Below, one piece after another: positions 7,873 through 17,380 of a stretch of 64,000 bases of DNA. A program made the position numbers and the translations under genes. The DNA is taken from assembly GCF_019468565.1 (NCBI RefSeq), contig NZ_CP080521.1, positions 5,828,001 to 5,892,000 of the forward strand, written 5' to 3'. The notes under the pieces were generated by a model. That model made no database searches. It worked only from the letters and a program-made list of their open reading frames with translations, and was not told the DNA's origin. This DNA is from Pseudonocardia sp. DSM 110487 (GTDB lineage: Bacteria > Actinomycetota > Actinomycetes > Mycobacteriales > Pseudonocardiaceae). Positions within the stretch are counted from its first letter, which is position 1, and every line of letters begins with the position of its first letter.

Positions 7873-10800
7873 TCAACCGGCGTAAACGTCCTCGACGTAG
7901 CGGCCGCTGTGGCTCAGAGCGGCGAGCCACTCCTCGGCCAGCACCTCGCTGCTGCCGGTGCGGTCGCGACACAGCTGCATGAGGACCTCGCGGACCGCGG
8001 GCGCGAGCCGGCGCGCGTCGCCGCAGACGAGCACCCGGCCGCCGGCCTCCAGGGCGGACCACACCGCGTCGGCGTCCCGGGCCATCGCGTGCTGGGCGAA
8101 GCGCACCCCGCCGACCGGGCGCTCGCTGAACGCGGGGCGCAGCGTGACCACCCCGGCGGCGGCCGCCGCTTCGAGCTCGGCGCGGTGCAGGAAGTCCAGA
8201 TCGGGGTCGTCGCAGCCGAAATACAGGGTCAGCGGCGCGAGGTCCGCCCCGTCCGCCTGCGCCTGCATCCGGTCGGCGACCACTCCGCGGAAGGGGGCGA
8301 GCCCGCTGCCCGCGGCGACCAGGACGGTCGGCTCCGCTGCGTGCGGGTCGACCCGGAGCACCTCGCGGCACGGCTGGAGGGTGGCGCGCACCTCGTCACC
8401 GGGCCGGAGCGCGGCGAGGTGGCCGGACCCGACGCCGCGGCGTCGCTCGCCGCTGGGCGTGCCGTACTCGAGGACCGAGACGAGCAGGTCCACCGCCGAG
8501 GGGCTGGCCGCCGGGGAGGACGAGATCGAATACGTTCGGGGCGCAGCGGCTCGAGCAGGTCGAGCAGGGTGGCCAGGTCGAGCCGTCCGCGCAGGGCGGG
8601 ACTGCGCTCGACGAGCTCGACGAGGCCGGGGCGGGTCGCTTCGTCGGCCAGCGACCTGAGCACTGCCGCCTCGGGCGGGCACGGGTCCAGCTCGGCCATC
8701 CGCCTGGTCGCGGCCGCCCGCGCCGGGTCCTCCAGCTCCACGGTCTCCCGGAGCAGCCGGCGTACGGTGATCGGGACGCCCGCCGGCACCCCCTCGGTGC
8801 GGTCCCGCCGGCCGTGCTCCACGGTGACCCACCGGTCCCCGTCGAGGCCGAACGCGGCGAGCGCGCGGTCGACCAGCGCGTCCGGGTTGGCGACCCGGAC
8901 GACGAGCTGGTCGCCGGTGCGGTACCGCTGCCCAGCTGGCATCGTCAGCCGGACCAGCCTCTTCGTGCGGCCGGGACGGCCCTCGTCTGTGAGCGGGCGG
9001 TTCTCCTCGACGGTGAGGGCGAGGGTCCCGGCGTGCAGGGCGGTGTCCAGGTCGGGCGCGGCGAGCTCGCGGACCCGGTACCCAGCGGCAACGGGCGCCG
9101 CCCGGGTCGTCTCCTCGCCGAACTCGTCGAGCAGCGTGGCGAGGGTGCCGTCGATCCAGGGCTCGGCGCCCGCGGCCAGGCCGATCGAGCCGTCTGCCTC
9201 GCCCCGCTCCACCAGCCGCTGCGCGCCGCCGGCTGCCAGCCGGTCGTCGATCAGGGTGGGGATCCGCTGGTAGGTCGCACTCCAGTTCCGGTCGCCGACC
9301 CCGAGCACGCCGTAGCGCACGCCGACGAACGCATCGGTCCCGGCGTCGTCCAGCTTGCCGACGAACTTCTCGGCGTCGTCGGTGGGTCGGCCGTTGTAGG
9401 AGGCGGCGACGACGAGCACCGGCCGGTTGGTCGGCAGCCCGTCGGCGGCGTCGTCGAGCGAGCCGCGGGTGGTCGTGAAGCCGGCGTCCTCGGCCCGGGC
9501 AGCGAGCGTGTCCGCCCAGCGGCGGGTCGAGCCGAGGTTGGAGCCGTGCAACACCAGCAGCGGCGTGCCCGGCGCCCGCCTCGTCGTCGTGGGCGACGCG
9601 GCGGCCGTGGGGACGGTCGTTGCCGTCGCCCGGTCCCCGGGTGTGCGCCTGCGCAGCCGCAGGGTGAATCCCTCCGGCTTGACGGTGAGGGCCTGGTTGA
9701 TCTTCAGCCGGTAGTTCGTGTGATCGTCGAGGGTGAAGCGGTGCAGCAGCAGACCGAGCACGAGGGTGGCCTCGTGCAGGGCGAAGCGGCTGCCGATGCA
9801 GGCCCGCTCCCCGGTGCCGAACGGCTTGTAGGCGTGCGGCGGGCGGGCGGCAGCCCGCTCGGGGGTGACCCGGTCCGGGTCGAACGCCTCCACATTGGGG
9901 CCCCACACCGGGTCGCGGTGCAGCGCGGGCACCACGACGGCCACCGGCCGCCCCGCGGGCACCCGGAAGCGGCCGCCGATGACCGTGTCGGTGTCGGAGA
10001 CGCGGTTGAACACCGGCGCGGTGGGCCACAGCCGCAGGGTCTCGTCGAGCACCTGCCGCACGTAGCGCAGCCGCGGCACGTCCTGCGGGCCGGGCTGCGG
10101 GTCGTCCTCGGGGCCCCACAGCGCGTCGACCTCAGCGGTGGCCCTGGCCAGCGCGGCTGGGTTCTTCACCAGCGCCTGCAGCGCGAACGACAGGGCCCCG
10201 GAGGTGGTCTCGTGCCCGGCGACGAGGAAGGTCAGCACCTGGTTGCGGATGTTGGCGTCGTCGAGTGGGGTGCCGGAGGCCGGGTGCACCGCGTTCAGCA
10301 TCAGGCCGAGCAGGTCGTCAGTGGAGGTGTCGCCGCTCGACCGGCGGGCTTGCAGCACCTCGTCGATCAGGCCCTGCACGTGCTGCGCCCGCCGTTCCTG
10401 CGCGGCGTCCTCGCGACGGTGCAGGAAGTCGCTTCCGGGCAGCCTGCGCAGCAGCCGCTGGTTGTGGGCCAGCGATGCCTGCAGCGACACCACGAACGGG
10501 TGCGGCTCGGTGCGCCGGAACGAACCGAAGTCGTAGCCGAAGCCCGCCCGCCCGATCGTGTCGAGGGTCAGCGCGGTCAGGTCACCGACGACGCCGACCG
10601 GGCTCCCGTCCTCGGCAGCGGCGTCCCACCGTCCGCACAGCTCGTTCGCCACGGCGAGCATGGCGGGGTGGTAGGTGTCGATCTCGTCGAGTGTGAACGC
10701 GGGAACGAGGATGTCGTGGGCCTTGGCCCAGTTCGGCTCGTCGTTGTGCGCGGTGAACAGGCCGTCACCGACGACCCGGCGCGCGAGCTGCAGGCCGCGC

Positions 10801-11045
10801 CCGACGAACTTGGCGAAGCGGGTGTCGTCGCAGAGGTCGGACACCACGTCGACCCGGCCGGCCAGCAGCATCCTGCGGCCGAACGTCGTGCGGGAGACGA
10901 GGCTGCCCAGCTCGTCGAAGGCCGGCACCAGGTCGAACACGCTGTTCCCGGCGGCGTGGCCGCCGACGTCGCCGAGCACCGGGAGGCGAGCGCGGCCGAG
11001 CGGCGGGACGGTGGCCGGATCCGGCTGCGGGAGCTGGGTGGTCAC
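7873..11045 (-). pseudogene. self-sufficient cytochrome P450-reductase fusion (CYP102/P450 BM3 type) interrupted by a frameshift
   Basis: With one base restored the product is 1057 residues, the usual length of CYP102 fatty-acid hydroxylases. The haem domain has LVAGHETTSG (I helix), ETLR and the Cys-ligand loop FGTGERACIGSR (near residue 415). It is followed by a flavodoxin/FMN domain (LLVLHGSNLGST) and an FAD/NADPH reductase (RTYSISSSP, GSGLAPFRG, VEDVYAG at the C-terminus). The frame breaks at a run of four G on the plus strand (8538-8541): one extra base would join LEPLRP to RTYSISSSP. Without it the protein loses most of the FAD/NADPH part and reads on to 8229. Sequencing error, a real mutation or programmed slippage cannot be told apart. 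The GTG at 11045 overlaps the stop of the TetR gene. Confidence 0.85.
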
Positions 11046-11668
11046 CGGATCTCCTTGTCGGCCGGCTGGCGGATCACGCCGCGCAGGGTGCTGGTGAAGA
11101 CGGCAGTGACGGCGGCCTGATCGACCTGGTCCGGGTCGGTGCCGTGCTCGAGGGCGAGCCCCATCCGCAGCGCCTGGAGGGTCAGGGCGAGCTGCTCGGC
11201 GGGCACCGTGAGCTCGATGCCGAGCTGGGCACAGCCATGCGCGAGGACCGCGGCGAGCTCGTCGCGCAGGGCCCTGCGCACCCCGACGTACACCTGCCGC
11301 ACCTCGGGATCGTGGGCGGCACGCTGGGCGATCTCGACGAGCAGCCGGCTCCACGTGCTTTCCTCGACGATCCGCCGCGCGAAGACCTCGGCGATGTCCT
11401 CCAGCGCCGACTCGGGGCGGTTCTGGGCACGCACCTCGACCGTGCCGACCGCGAGCTGGGTGCGCGCGTGCTGATCGATCAGCTCGGCGAGCAGGGCGTG
11501 CTTGCCCTCGAAGTTCGAGTACACCGCGCCCTTGGTGAACCCGGCCGCATAAGCGATCTCCTCCAGCCGAGCGGCCTCGAAGCCGCGCCGGGCGAAGACC
11601 TCCGCCGCCGCGTCGAGCAACCGGCGGCGTACTTCGTCGCGCCGGACGCGCGGGACCGGCCCGGTCAC
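11042..11668 (-). CDS. TetR-family regulator of the P450 operon
   Basis: A 208-residue TetR/AcrR repressor. The N-terminal HTH is complete (LLDAAAEVFARRGFEAARLEEIAYAAGFTKGAVYSNFEGKHALL), followed by a helical ligand-binding domain. GTG 11668 overlaps the TGA of the preceding membrane gene and its own TGA overlaps the GTG of the P450 gene, so all three are one coupled operon. The arrangement parallels Bacillus megaterium, where the TetR-type repressor Bm3R1 is co-transcribed with P450 BM3 and responds to fatty-acid-like inducers (established knowledge). The nested palindrome at 12288-12322 in front of the operon is its likely operator. A longer frame up to 11860 would overlap the membrane gene and is rejected. 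Confidence 0.9.
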   Translation of the reverse strand: MTGPVPRVRRDEVRRRLLDAAAEVFARRGFEAARLEEIAYAAGFTKGAVYSNFEGKHALLAELIDQHARTQLAVGTVEVRAQNRPESALEDIAEVFARRIVEESTWSRLLVEIAQRAAHDPEVRQVYVGVRRALRDELAAVLAHGCAQLGIELTVPAEQLALTLQALRMGLALEHGTDPDQVDQAAVTAVFTSTLRGVIRQPADKEIR

Positions 11669-12279
11669 GAGGACACCTCCACCTCGTGAGTGGGCACGTC
11701 GCCCGTGGCGGTTCGGTCGAGCATGCGCCACGACAGGAGGCCCAGCAGCAGGAAAGCGGGCGGGCCCAGCACGAACTTGGCCACGCCGAGCGCGACCACC
11801 ATGTCCGCGGCGTACAACGGCAGCCCGACCGCGAGGTGCAGCACGCACAGTCCGGCCCACAGGGCCGTGACTCGCCTGTGCGTCGACACGTCACCGGTCA
11901 ATCCGGCGTATCGGGTCAGCCGTGCCGTGACCGGCCGCCCGGCGACCAGGGAGACCACGAACACCAGCGTCAGCGCGATGTTGAACAGCAGCCACGGAAG
12001 GAAGTAGTCCCGCCCCTCGCCGGTGGCCACGACCGTGCCCGCGTGCAGCAGCACGAGGCCGAAGGCCGCGAACACGACCGTCGGCCTGCGTCGGCGCAGC
12101 AGCCGCAGGCCGACCAGCACCAGCCCGGCCACCACCGCCGCCGTCACCCCCACCGCCACCCCGGCCATCTCGTGGCCCACGAGGAACGCCACGTTCGGCA
12201 CGACGGCATCCACCGCGTGCCGTCCCATGTCATGGCCCGGCGGAGGGGCCTTCAGTCGAGCTTTCCGAGTCACAGCCAT
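11665..12279 (-). CDS. multi-pass membrane protein, first gene of the P450 operon
   Basis: A 204-residue integral membrane protein of unrecognised family, with about five or six hydrophobic helices: around AGVAVGVTAAVVAGLVLVG, VVFAAFGLVLLHAG, WLLFNIALTLVFVVSLVAG, ALWAGLCVLHLAVGL and KFVLGPPAFLLLGLL. An Arg-rich loop (LRLLRRRRP) lies on the likely cytoplasmic side. ATG 12279 is chosen because it lies just downstream of the dyad operator; an in-frame start at 12381 would put the operator inside the gene. It overlaps the TetR gene by GTGA. It could be a redox partner, a transporter or a membrane-stress protein; nothing in the sequence decides between these. Confidence 0.75.
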   Translation of the reverse strand: MAVTRKARLKAPPPGHDMGRHAVDAVVPNVAFLVGHEMAGVAVGVTAAVVAGLVLVGLRLLRRRRPTVVFAAFGLVLLHAGTVVATGEGRDYFLPWLLFNIALTLVFVVSLVAGRPVTARLTRYAGLTGDVSTHRRVTALWAGLCVLHLAVGLPLYAADMVVALGVAKFVLGPPAFLLLGLLSWRMLDRTATGDVPTHEVEVSS

Positions 12280-12287
12280 GCTTCGTA

Positions 12288-12322
12288 CGATACTTCTGGG
12301 TATCGGATACGTCGAAGTATCG
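12288..12322. promoter_or_regulatory. nested palindromic operator of the membrane protein-TetR-P450 operon
   Basis: CGATACTTC (12288-12296) is matched by GAAGTATCG (12314-12322), and between them lies a second perfect dyad, GTATCGGATAC (12300-12310). All share one centre at 12305. The site ends 9 bases before the start codon of the first gene. Two concentric dyads over 35 bp fit binding of one or two TetR dimers, most simply autorepression by the TetR of this operon. Confidence 0.7.
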
Positions 12323-12430
12323 AGCTGAGATGCGCTCAGGTTCCGGGCAACAGCGCCCGTCCGGTGCGTCGTGTTCGCCATGCATTTGAGGATCGCGGGA
12401 TCATCTCGTCGCAGATGATCTTCTTCCGGA

Positions 12431-12934
12431 TCACTCCCCCTTCGCGCCGTCGATCAGCTCCCGGACGATGTCGAGGTGGCCCAGGTGCCGGGCCGATTCC
12501 TGCAGGACGTCCATCAGCAGCCGCTCGATCCGCACCGGCCCGTGGTATCCCTCGACGAACCCTGACCACTCCACCGTGCGCAGCGTCTGCTGACTCAGCT
12601 CCCACTCCGCGTCGTACGCCGCCACAACGGAGGCGATGGTCTCGTCGGGACCGACCCGGAACTCGAAGTCGTGGTCGTCGGGGCGCCACAACGACGGGAG
12701 GTCCTGACCGCCGACCGTGCGTTGGATGTGCTGCCGCTGCACCGCGGTCAGGTGTTTGACCAAGCCGAGTGGATTCATCACCGGCGACGTCGGCAGAGGC
12801 GTTGCGCGCGCGTGCTCCTCGTCGAGTCCGTCCAGCTTGTTGACGGCAGTGGTGTGGATGAACTGAAAGTAACCGATCACCGACTCCCTCAACGTGGAGT
12901 CCACCGGCGGCCAGGCCCGGTCTCTGAGCACCAT
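12431..12934 (-). CDS. DinB/DUF664-family protein
   Basis: A 167-residue four-helix-bundle protein of the DinB/YfiT-like superfamily. It has the typical opening (WPPVDSTLRESVIGYFQFIHTT), then KLDGLDEEHARATPLPTSPVMNPLGLVKHLTAVQRQHI with the conserved helix-2 histidine, and the C-terminal LLMDVLQESARHLGHLDIVRELIDG with the HxxxHxD-like metal ligands. Members bind a metal ion; some are thiol-dependent transferases (mycothiol or bacillithiol), most are uncharacterised. The start ATG 12934 matches the family N-terminus; in-frame sequence up to 13057 is not conserved in character. It stands alone between the P450 operon and the RpiR gene and carries no visible operator. Confidence 0.8.
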   Translation of the reverse strand: MVLRDRAWPPVDSTLRESVIGYFQFIHTTAVNKLDGLDEEHARATPLPTSPVMNPLGLVKHLTAVQRQHIQRTVGGQDLPSLWRPDDHDFEFRVGPDETIASVVAAYDAEWELSQQTLRTVEWSGFVEGYHGPVRIERLLMDVLQESARHLGHLDIVRELIDGAKGE

Positions 12935-13067
12935 GCGGAGATCATGCAGGGGCTCTCCGACACTCCGGCAGCACGCGGGATGCGCGGGAACCGCGACGTC
13001 GCCAGCCACGGGCCGAACTCCCGCAACAACGTCCTGTAGGGCCGGTCGGTGCGGCAATGCCCGAACC

Positions 13068-13943
13068 TCACGGAGCGTTGATCCGCCGGGACCGCACCGC
13101 CTTGTACGTGCGATTCAGGGCCGTCGTCGTCCGGTCGTACGAGCGTTGGGCCACCCCGACGAAGAGGCAGTCGATCACGGCGAGCTGGGCGATCCGGCTG
13201 GCCATCGCGCCGGAGCGGAACGTCGTCTCCCTAGCGGCGGTGGTGAGCACGAGGTCGGCGTGCGCGGTGAGCGGGGACGGGACGAAGTTGGTGATCGCGA
13301 TCGTGCGCGCTCCCGACTCCCTCGCGGTTCGCAGTGCGTCGATGGTGTCGACCGTGGAGCCGGTGTGCGAGATGCCGATCGCGACGCAGCCATCGTCGAG
13401 CAGGGCGGCCGAGGTCAGCGCGGCGTGCGGGTCCGGCCACACGAAGGCGAGCAGGCCGATGCGGTGCAGCTTCTGGTGCAGGTCCTGTCCCACGAAGCCG
13501 TTCGCCCCGATGCCGTAGACGTCGATCCGCCGCGCCGTCGCCACGGCGTCGACGGCCGCGGCGAGCGCGTCCAGGTCCAGGGTGGCGGCGGTGTCCTGCA
13601 CGGCGGCGGCGTCGCTGAAGGCGATCTTCGCGACGATGTCGGCGAGCGAGTCGTCGCGGTCGATGTCCGGGGAGAGCACAGCGCCGTCAGCAGCGGCCTC
13701 CCGGCCGGTCTCGCGCGCGAGCGCGAGCCGCAGCTCCGGATAACCCTGGAAGCCGGCCGACCGGCAGAACCGCATGACGGTGGCCACCGACGTCTCGGTT
13801 TGCTGCGCGAGCCGCCCGATCGGCAGCTCCGCGGTGCCGGCCGGATCCCGAAGCACCGCATCGGCGACCCGCCGCTGCGCCGGGCGAAGCGACGGCGCGA
13901 CGGCGCGGATCCGCACGAGGGCAGTCACCCGGGCAGTATCCAC
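13068..13943 (-). CDS. MurR/RpiR-family transcriptional regulator
   Basis: A 291-residue regulator: an RpiR-type HTH in the first 80 residues (LRPAQRRVADAVLRDPAGTAELPIGRLAQQTETSVATVMRFCRSAGFQGYPELR) and a SIS sugar-phosphate-binding domain at about 120-260 (IDVYGIGANGFVGQDLHQKL, GISHTGSTVDTIDALR). It is transcribed divergently, 76 bases from the muropeptide operon that encodes MurQ and AnmK. MurR proteins are known to sense MurNAc-6-phosphate, so this one very probably represses the operon until the sugar phosphate appears. The start is a GTG at 13943; a GTG five codons downstream is also possible. The intergenic region holds a TTGACC element at about 13983, but no clear dyad was found by eye. 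Confidence 0.88.
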   Translation of the reverse strand: MDTARVTALVRIRAVAPSLRPAQRRVADAVLRDPAGTAELPIGRLAQQTETSVATVMRFCRSAGFQGYPELRLALARETGREAAADGAVLSPDIDRDDSLADIVAKIAFSDAAAVQDTAATLDLDALAAAVDAVATARRIDVYGIGANGFVGQDLHQKLHRIGLLAFVWPDPHAALTSAALLDDGCVAIGISHTGSTVDTIDALRTARESGARTIAITNFVPSPLTAHADLVLTTAARETTFRSGAMASRIAQLAVIDCLFVGVAQRSYDRTTTALNRTYKAVRSRRINAP

Positions 13944-14019
13944 GACAATTTGTTACGTCCTGGTCGACGGTCACGGAAACTCTTGACCCGAGGGTGGACC
14001 TCGTGATCCGGTAGCCGCC

Positions 14020-15543
14020 ATGCGTCGGATCGGTGCGGCAATGGCGGCCGCGGCGGTACTGCTCACCGCCTGCTCCGGGGGCGGCGGTGCACCCGCCGGA
14101 GGCGCCGCGCCGAGCGGCCTCGTCGTCGGATCGACATCCGACCCGGACACCCTCTTCCCCTGGAAGGCCACGCAGTTCCAGGCCGTCCACGTCCTCGAGC
14201 AGCTCTACGGCACCCTCACCGAGCTGGACGCCGACCTCGAGGTGGTGCCCGGCCTCGCCGAGTCGTGGCGGGTGTCCGAGGACGGCAAGACGATCACGAT
14301 GACGCTGCGCACGGGCGTCACGTTCGCCGACGGCAGCGCGTTCGACTCCGCCGACGCGAAGGCCTCCCTCGACCGGATCCGCGACGAGGCGACCGGCGCC
14401 GTCGCGGCCGCGAGCCTCGCCTCCGTCACCGCGGTGGACGCGCCCGACCCGGCCACCGTCGTGCTCACGCTCTCCGGGCCGGACGCCGGCATCCTCGCCG
14501 CCATGGCCTCGGTGAACCTCGCGATGCTGCCCAGCGACGCCACCGAGCAGGCCCTCCAGGCGACCCCGAACGGGACCGGCCCGTTCACGCTCACCCAGCG
14601 CACGCCGAACCAGTCGATCGCGCTCGCGCCCAACCCGGCCTTCTGGGGCGGAGCGCCCCGGCTCCCGTCGCTGGAGTTCCGGGTCATCCCCGACGAGACG
14701 TCGATCGTGTCGGCGATGCAGTCCGGCAACGTCGGCTTCGCGGTGTTCGACGACCCGCTGGTCGCGCAGAGCGCGGAGGGGTCCGGCCTCACCGTCACCG
14801 ACACGCCGCAGCTCTCCTACCACGTGCTGCAGCTGAACGCCCGCCAGGCGCCGCTCGACAACCTCGACGTGCGGCTGGCGATCCAGTGCGCCATCGACCG
14901 CCAGCAGGTGCTCGACACGGCGGCGCTGGGCGAGGGGGAGGTGACCGGACCGATCACCTCCCCCGCCTACCGCTCCGACCCGGCCGCGCGGCCGTGTCCG
15001 CAGCGCGACGTCGAGGCCGCGAAGCGCCACCTGGCCGCGGCAGGGCACGCAGGCGGCCTCACGCTCGCGGCGATCGTGTCGCAGGGCGAGTACGCCACGT
15101 CCGTCAACGAGGCCACGAACATCCAGGCCCAGCTGGCGGAGGCCGGCATCACCCTGAACCTGGACGTGCTGGAGTCCGGCGCCTACGTCGACCGCTGGGT
15201 GGCGGCCGACTTCCAGACCGCGGTGGCGCTCAACGGCGGCCGTCCCGACCCGGACGGCATGTACGGGCGGTACTTCACCAGCACCGGGAACCTCAACAAG
15301 GTCGCCGGCTACTCATCCCCCGCCCTCGACGGGCTCTTCGCGCAGGGCAAGGCCACGGCCGACCCCGAGGCCCGCAAGCGGATCTACGAGCAGGTGTCGG
15401 CGGAGCTGGAGAACAACGCGGCCTGGGTCTGGCTCTTCACCAGCTTCACCTACACGGCCACCAGCCCCGAGGTCACCGGCTTCCGGCCGATGGCCAACGG
15501 CTCGCTGAAGTACCTGCGCGAGACCTCCGTCGGCGGGTCATGA
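14020..15543 (+). CDS. oligopeptide-type ABC transporter substrate-binding lipoprotein
   Basis: A 507-residue family-5 extracellular solute-binding protein. It has a lipoprotein signal with lipobox LTAC (Cys about residue 19), then the family landmarks: GSTSDPDTLFPW, LTELDADLEVVPGLAESWRVSEDGKTITMTLRTGVTFADGS, and GTGPFTL. It would sit on the outer face of the membrane and bind a peptide-containing ligand. Because the operon also encodes MurQ and AnmK, the ligand is inferred to be a cell-wall muropeptide and not an ordinary dipeptide; MppA and Dpp-type binders of murein peptides in other bacteria are precedents. ATG 14020 opens the operon and the TGA overlaps the next ATG. Confidence 0.88.
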   Translation: MRRIGAAMAAAAVLLTACSGGGGAPAGGAAPSGLVVGSTSDPDTLFPWKATQFQAVHVLEQLYGTLTELDADLEVVPGLAESWRVSEDGKTITMTLRTGVTFADGSAFDSADAKASLDRIRDEATGAVAAASLASVTAVDAPDPATVVLTLSGPDAGILAAMASVNLAMLPSDATEQALQATPNGTGPFTLTQRTPNQSIALAPNPAFWGGAPRLPSLEFRVIPDETSIVSAMQSGNVGFAVFDDPLVAQSAEGSGLTVTDTPQLSYHVLQLNARQAPLDNLDVRLAIQCAIDRQQVLDTAALGEGEVTGPITSPAYRSDPAARPCPQRDVEAAKRHLAAAGHAGGLTLAAIVSQGEYATSVNEATNIQAQLAEAGITLNLDVLESGAYVDRWVAADFQTAVALNGGRPDPDGMYGRYFTSTGNLNKVAGYSSPALDGLFAQGKATADPEARKRIYEQVSAELENNAAWVWLFTSFTYTATSPEVTGFRPMANGSLKYLRETSVGGS

Positions 15544-16502
15544 TCGTTCGCCACCCGGTCGTCCGGCGCCTGCTCGAAGCCCTCGCCACCCTCCTCGGCG
15601 TTGCGGTACTGGTCTTCGTGATGCTCCGCGCGATCCCCGGCGACCAGGTCACGGCGAGCCTCGGCACCGAGGCCGCCGCTCTCACCCCGGCCCAACGCGC
15701 GGCGCTGGAGGCCTACTACGGCCTCGACCAGCCGCTGCCGGTCCAGTTCCTGTCCTGGCTCGGTGCCGTGGCCACGGGCAACCTCGGCGCGTCGCAACGC
15801 AGCGGCGAGTCGGTGCTGCGGATGACCGCCGCGGCGCTGCCGATCACCCTGGAGCTCGCGGTCCTGTCGCTGGTGATCGGGCTGGTTCTCGGGGTCGCCG
15901 CGGCCATGCTCTCGGCGTCCCGCCCGAACTCAGCCCGCGACGCGGTCGGCCAGGCCGTCGGGCTGGCCGGGCTCTCGGTGCCGGCGTTCCTGCTGGGCTC
16001 GGCGCTGCTCGCGCTCTCGGCCCGGTTCCTCGGCTACAACCCCAACGCCGAGCAGTTCGCGCCCCTGATCGCCGACCCGGCGCTGCACCTGCAGCAGCTG
16101 CTCATGCCGGCCCTCGTGCTCGGGTTCGGGCTCGCGGCCCCGATCATGCGGACGGCGCGGTCGGCGCTTCTGGAGGTGCGATCGCAGGACTACGTGCGCA
16201 CGGCCCGCGGCAAGGGAGTCGGGCCGCGCAGGCTGGCGCTGCGCCACGTCCTGCCCGGCGCGCTCGTCCCGATCGTGACGATGACCGGCCTGCAGTTCGG
16301 CTACCTGCTCGGCGGCGCCGTTGTGGTCGAGCAGATCTTCTCGGTGCCGGGCATCGGGCGGCAGGTGCTGCTCGGGATCCAGCAGAAGGAGTACGCCGTG
16401 GTGCAGAGCACCGTGCTCGTCGTCGCGCTGACGTTCGTGCTGGTCAACCTCGGCACCGACCTGCTGTACCGGGTGATCGACCCGCGGGTGCGGGCCGCAT
16501 GA
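15540..16502 (+). CDS. ABC transporter permease, DppB/OppB type
   Basis: A 320-residue inner-membrane permease. It shows the family start (RRLLEALATLLGVAVLVFVMLRAIPGD), about six membrane helices, and the cytoplasmic EAA loop that docks the ATPase (RSALLEVRSQDYVRTARGKGVGPRRLALRHVLPGA). The C-terminal portion (LGGAVVVEQIFSVPGIGRQVLLGIQQKEYAVVQ) is typical of DppB. The start ATG overlaps the stop of the binding protein by ATGA. It pairs with the DppC-type permease that follows. Confidence 0.9.
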   Translation: MIVRHPVVRRLLEALATLLGVAVLVFVMLRAIPGDQVTASLGTEAAALTPAQRAALEAYYGLDQPLPVQFLSWLGAVATGNLGASQRSGESVLRMTAAALPITLELAVLSLVIGLVLGVAAAMLSASRPNSARDAVGQAVGLAGLSVPAFLLGSALLALSARFLGYNPNAEQFAPLIADPALHLQQLLMPALVLGFGLAAPIMRTARSALLEVRSQDYVRTARGKGVGPRRLALRHVLPGALVPIVTMTGLQFGYLLGGAVVVEQIFSVPGIGRQVLLGIQQKEYAVVQSTVLVVALTFVLVNLGTDLLYRVIDPRVRAA

Positions 16503-17380
16503 GCACGCTCGTCACAGCGGGGTTGCCCGCGGCGACCGGGCGGCGCGGGCTGCTGCGGCGCACCCTCGCGACCCGCAGCGGCGCGTTCGGCGCGGTGCTG
16601 GTCGGGGTGGTCGTGCTCGCGGCGCTCGTCGCGCAGCTGGGGCTCCTGCCCTACGACCCGCTCGTCCAGGCGCCCAGCGAGCGGCTCGGCGGCCCGTCGG
16701 GGATGCACTGGTTCGGCACCGACCAGTTCGGCCGCGACGTCCTCACCCGCTCCGCGGCGGGCGCGGCCGCGTCGCTGCAGATCGCGGTTGTGGCGGTCGC
16801 GATCGCCGCGGTGGCCGGCACGGCCGCGGGCGTCGCGGCGGGGTTCTTCCGCGGGTGGTCGGACCGCTCGGTCCTCGGCGTCACCAACGTGCTCTTCGCG
16901 TTCCCGCCGCTCCTGCTCGCGCTCGCGCTCGCGTCGACGTTCACGCGCACGTGGCTGACGGTCGCGATTGCCATCGCCATCGTCTACACGCCGATCTTCG
17001 TGCGGGTGGCGCGCGGGCCGGTGCTGTCGCTGCGGGAGGCCGACTTCGTGCGCGCCACCACCGTGCTCGGGTTCTCCCCGCTGCGCACGCTCACCCGGCA
17101 CGTGCTGCCGAACATCGCGCCGATCGTGATCGTGCAGGTCACGCTGTCGCTGTCGTGGGCCGTGCTCACCGAGGCGTCGCTGTCGTTCCTCGGGCTCGGC
17201 ACGCCCCCGCCTGCCCCGTCGCTGGGCGCGATGGTCCTCGAAGCGCGGGTGCTCGTGAACGTCGCATGGTGGACGATGGCCGCCCCCGGCGCCGTGATCG
17301 TCGCGCTGGTGGTGGGGCTCAATCTCCTGGGCGACGGCCTACGCGACGCGCTCGATCCACGAAACGGGGGCTCGCGATGA
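16499..17380 (+). CDS. ABC transporter permease, DppC/OppC type
   Basis: A 293-residue permease with the DppC N-terminal pattern: a cytoplasmic start (RRGLLRRTLATRSGAFGAVLVGVVVLAALVAQL), the conserved HWFGTDQFGRDVLTR loop, about six membrane helices and an EAA loop (DFVRATTVLGFSPLRTLTRHVLPNIAP). The end (LLGDGLRDALDPR) is canonical. ATGA overlaps link it to the permease before and to murQ after it, so transport and sugar metabolism are translationally coupled. Confidence 0.9.
   Translation: MSTLVTAGLPAATGRRGLLRRTLATRSGAFGAVLVGVVVLAALVAQLGLLPYDPLVQAPSERLGGPSGMHWFGTDQFGRDVLTRSAAGAAASLQIAVVAVAIAAVAGTAAGVAAGFFRGWSDRSVLGVTNVLFAFPPLLLALALASTFTRTWLTVAIAIAIVYTPIFVRVARGPVLSLREADFVRATTVLGFSPLRTLTRHVLPNIAPIVIVQVTLSLSWAVLTEASLSFLGLGTPPPAPSLGAMVLEARVLVNVAWWTMAAPGAVIVALVVGLNLLGDGLRDALDPRNGGSR

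Noticed and set aside
8229..8540. Continuous reading frame after the P450 break
   Set aside because: It translates to Arg/Pro-rich nonsense, whereas the alternative frame gives a proper FAD/NADPH reductase; it is a frameshift product.
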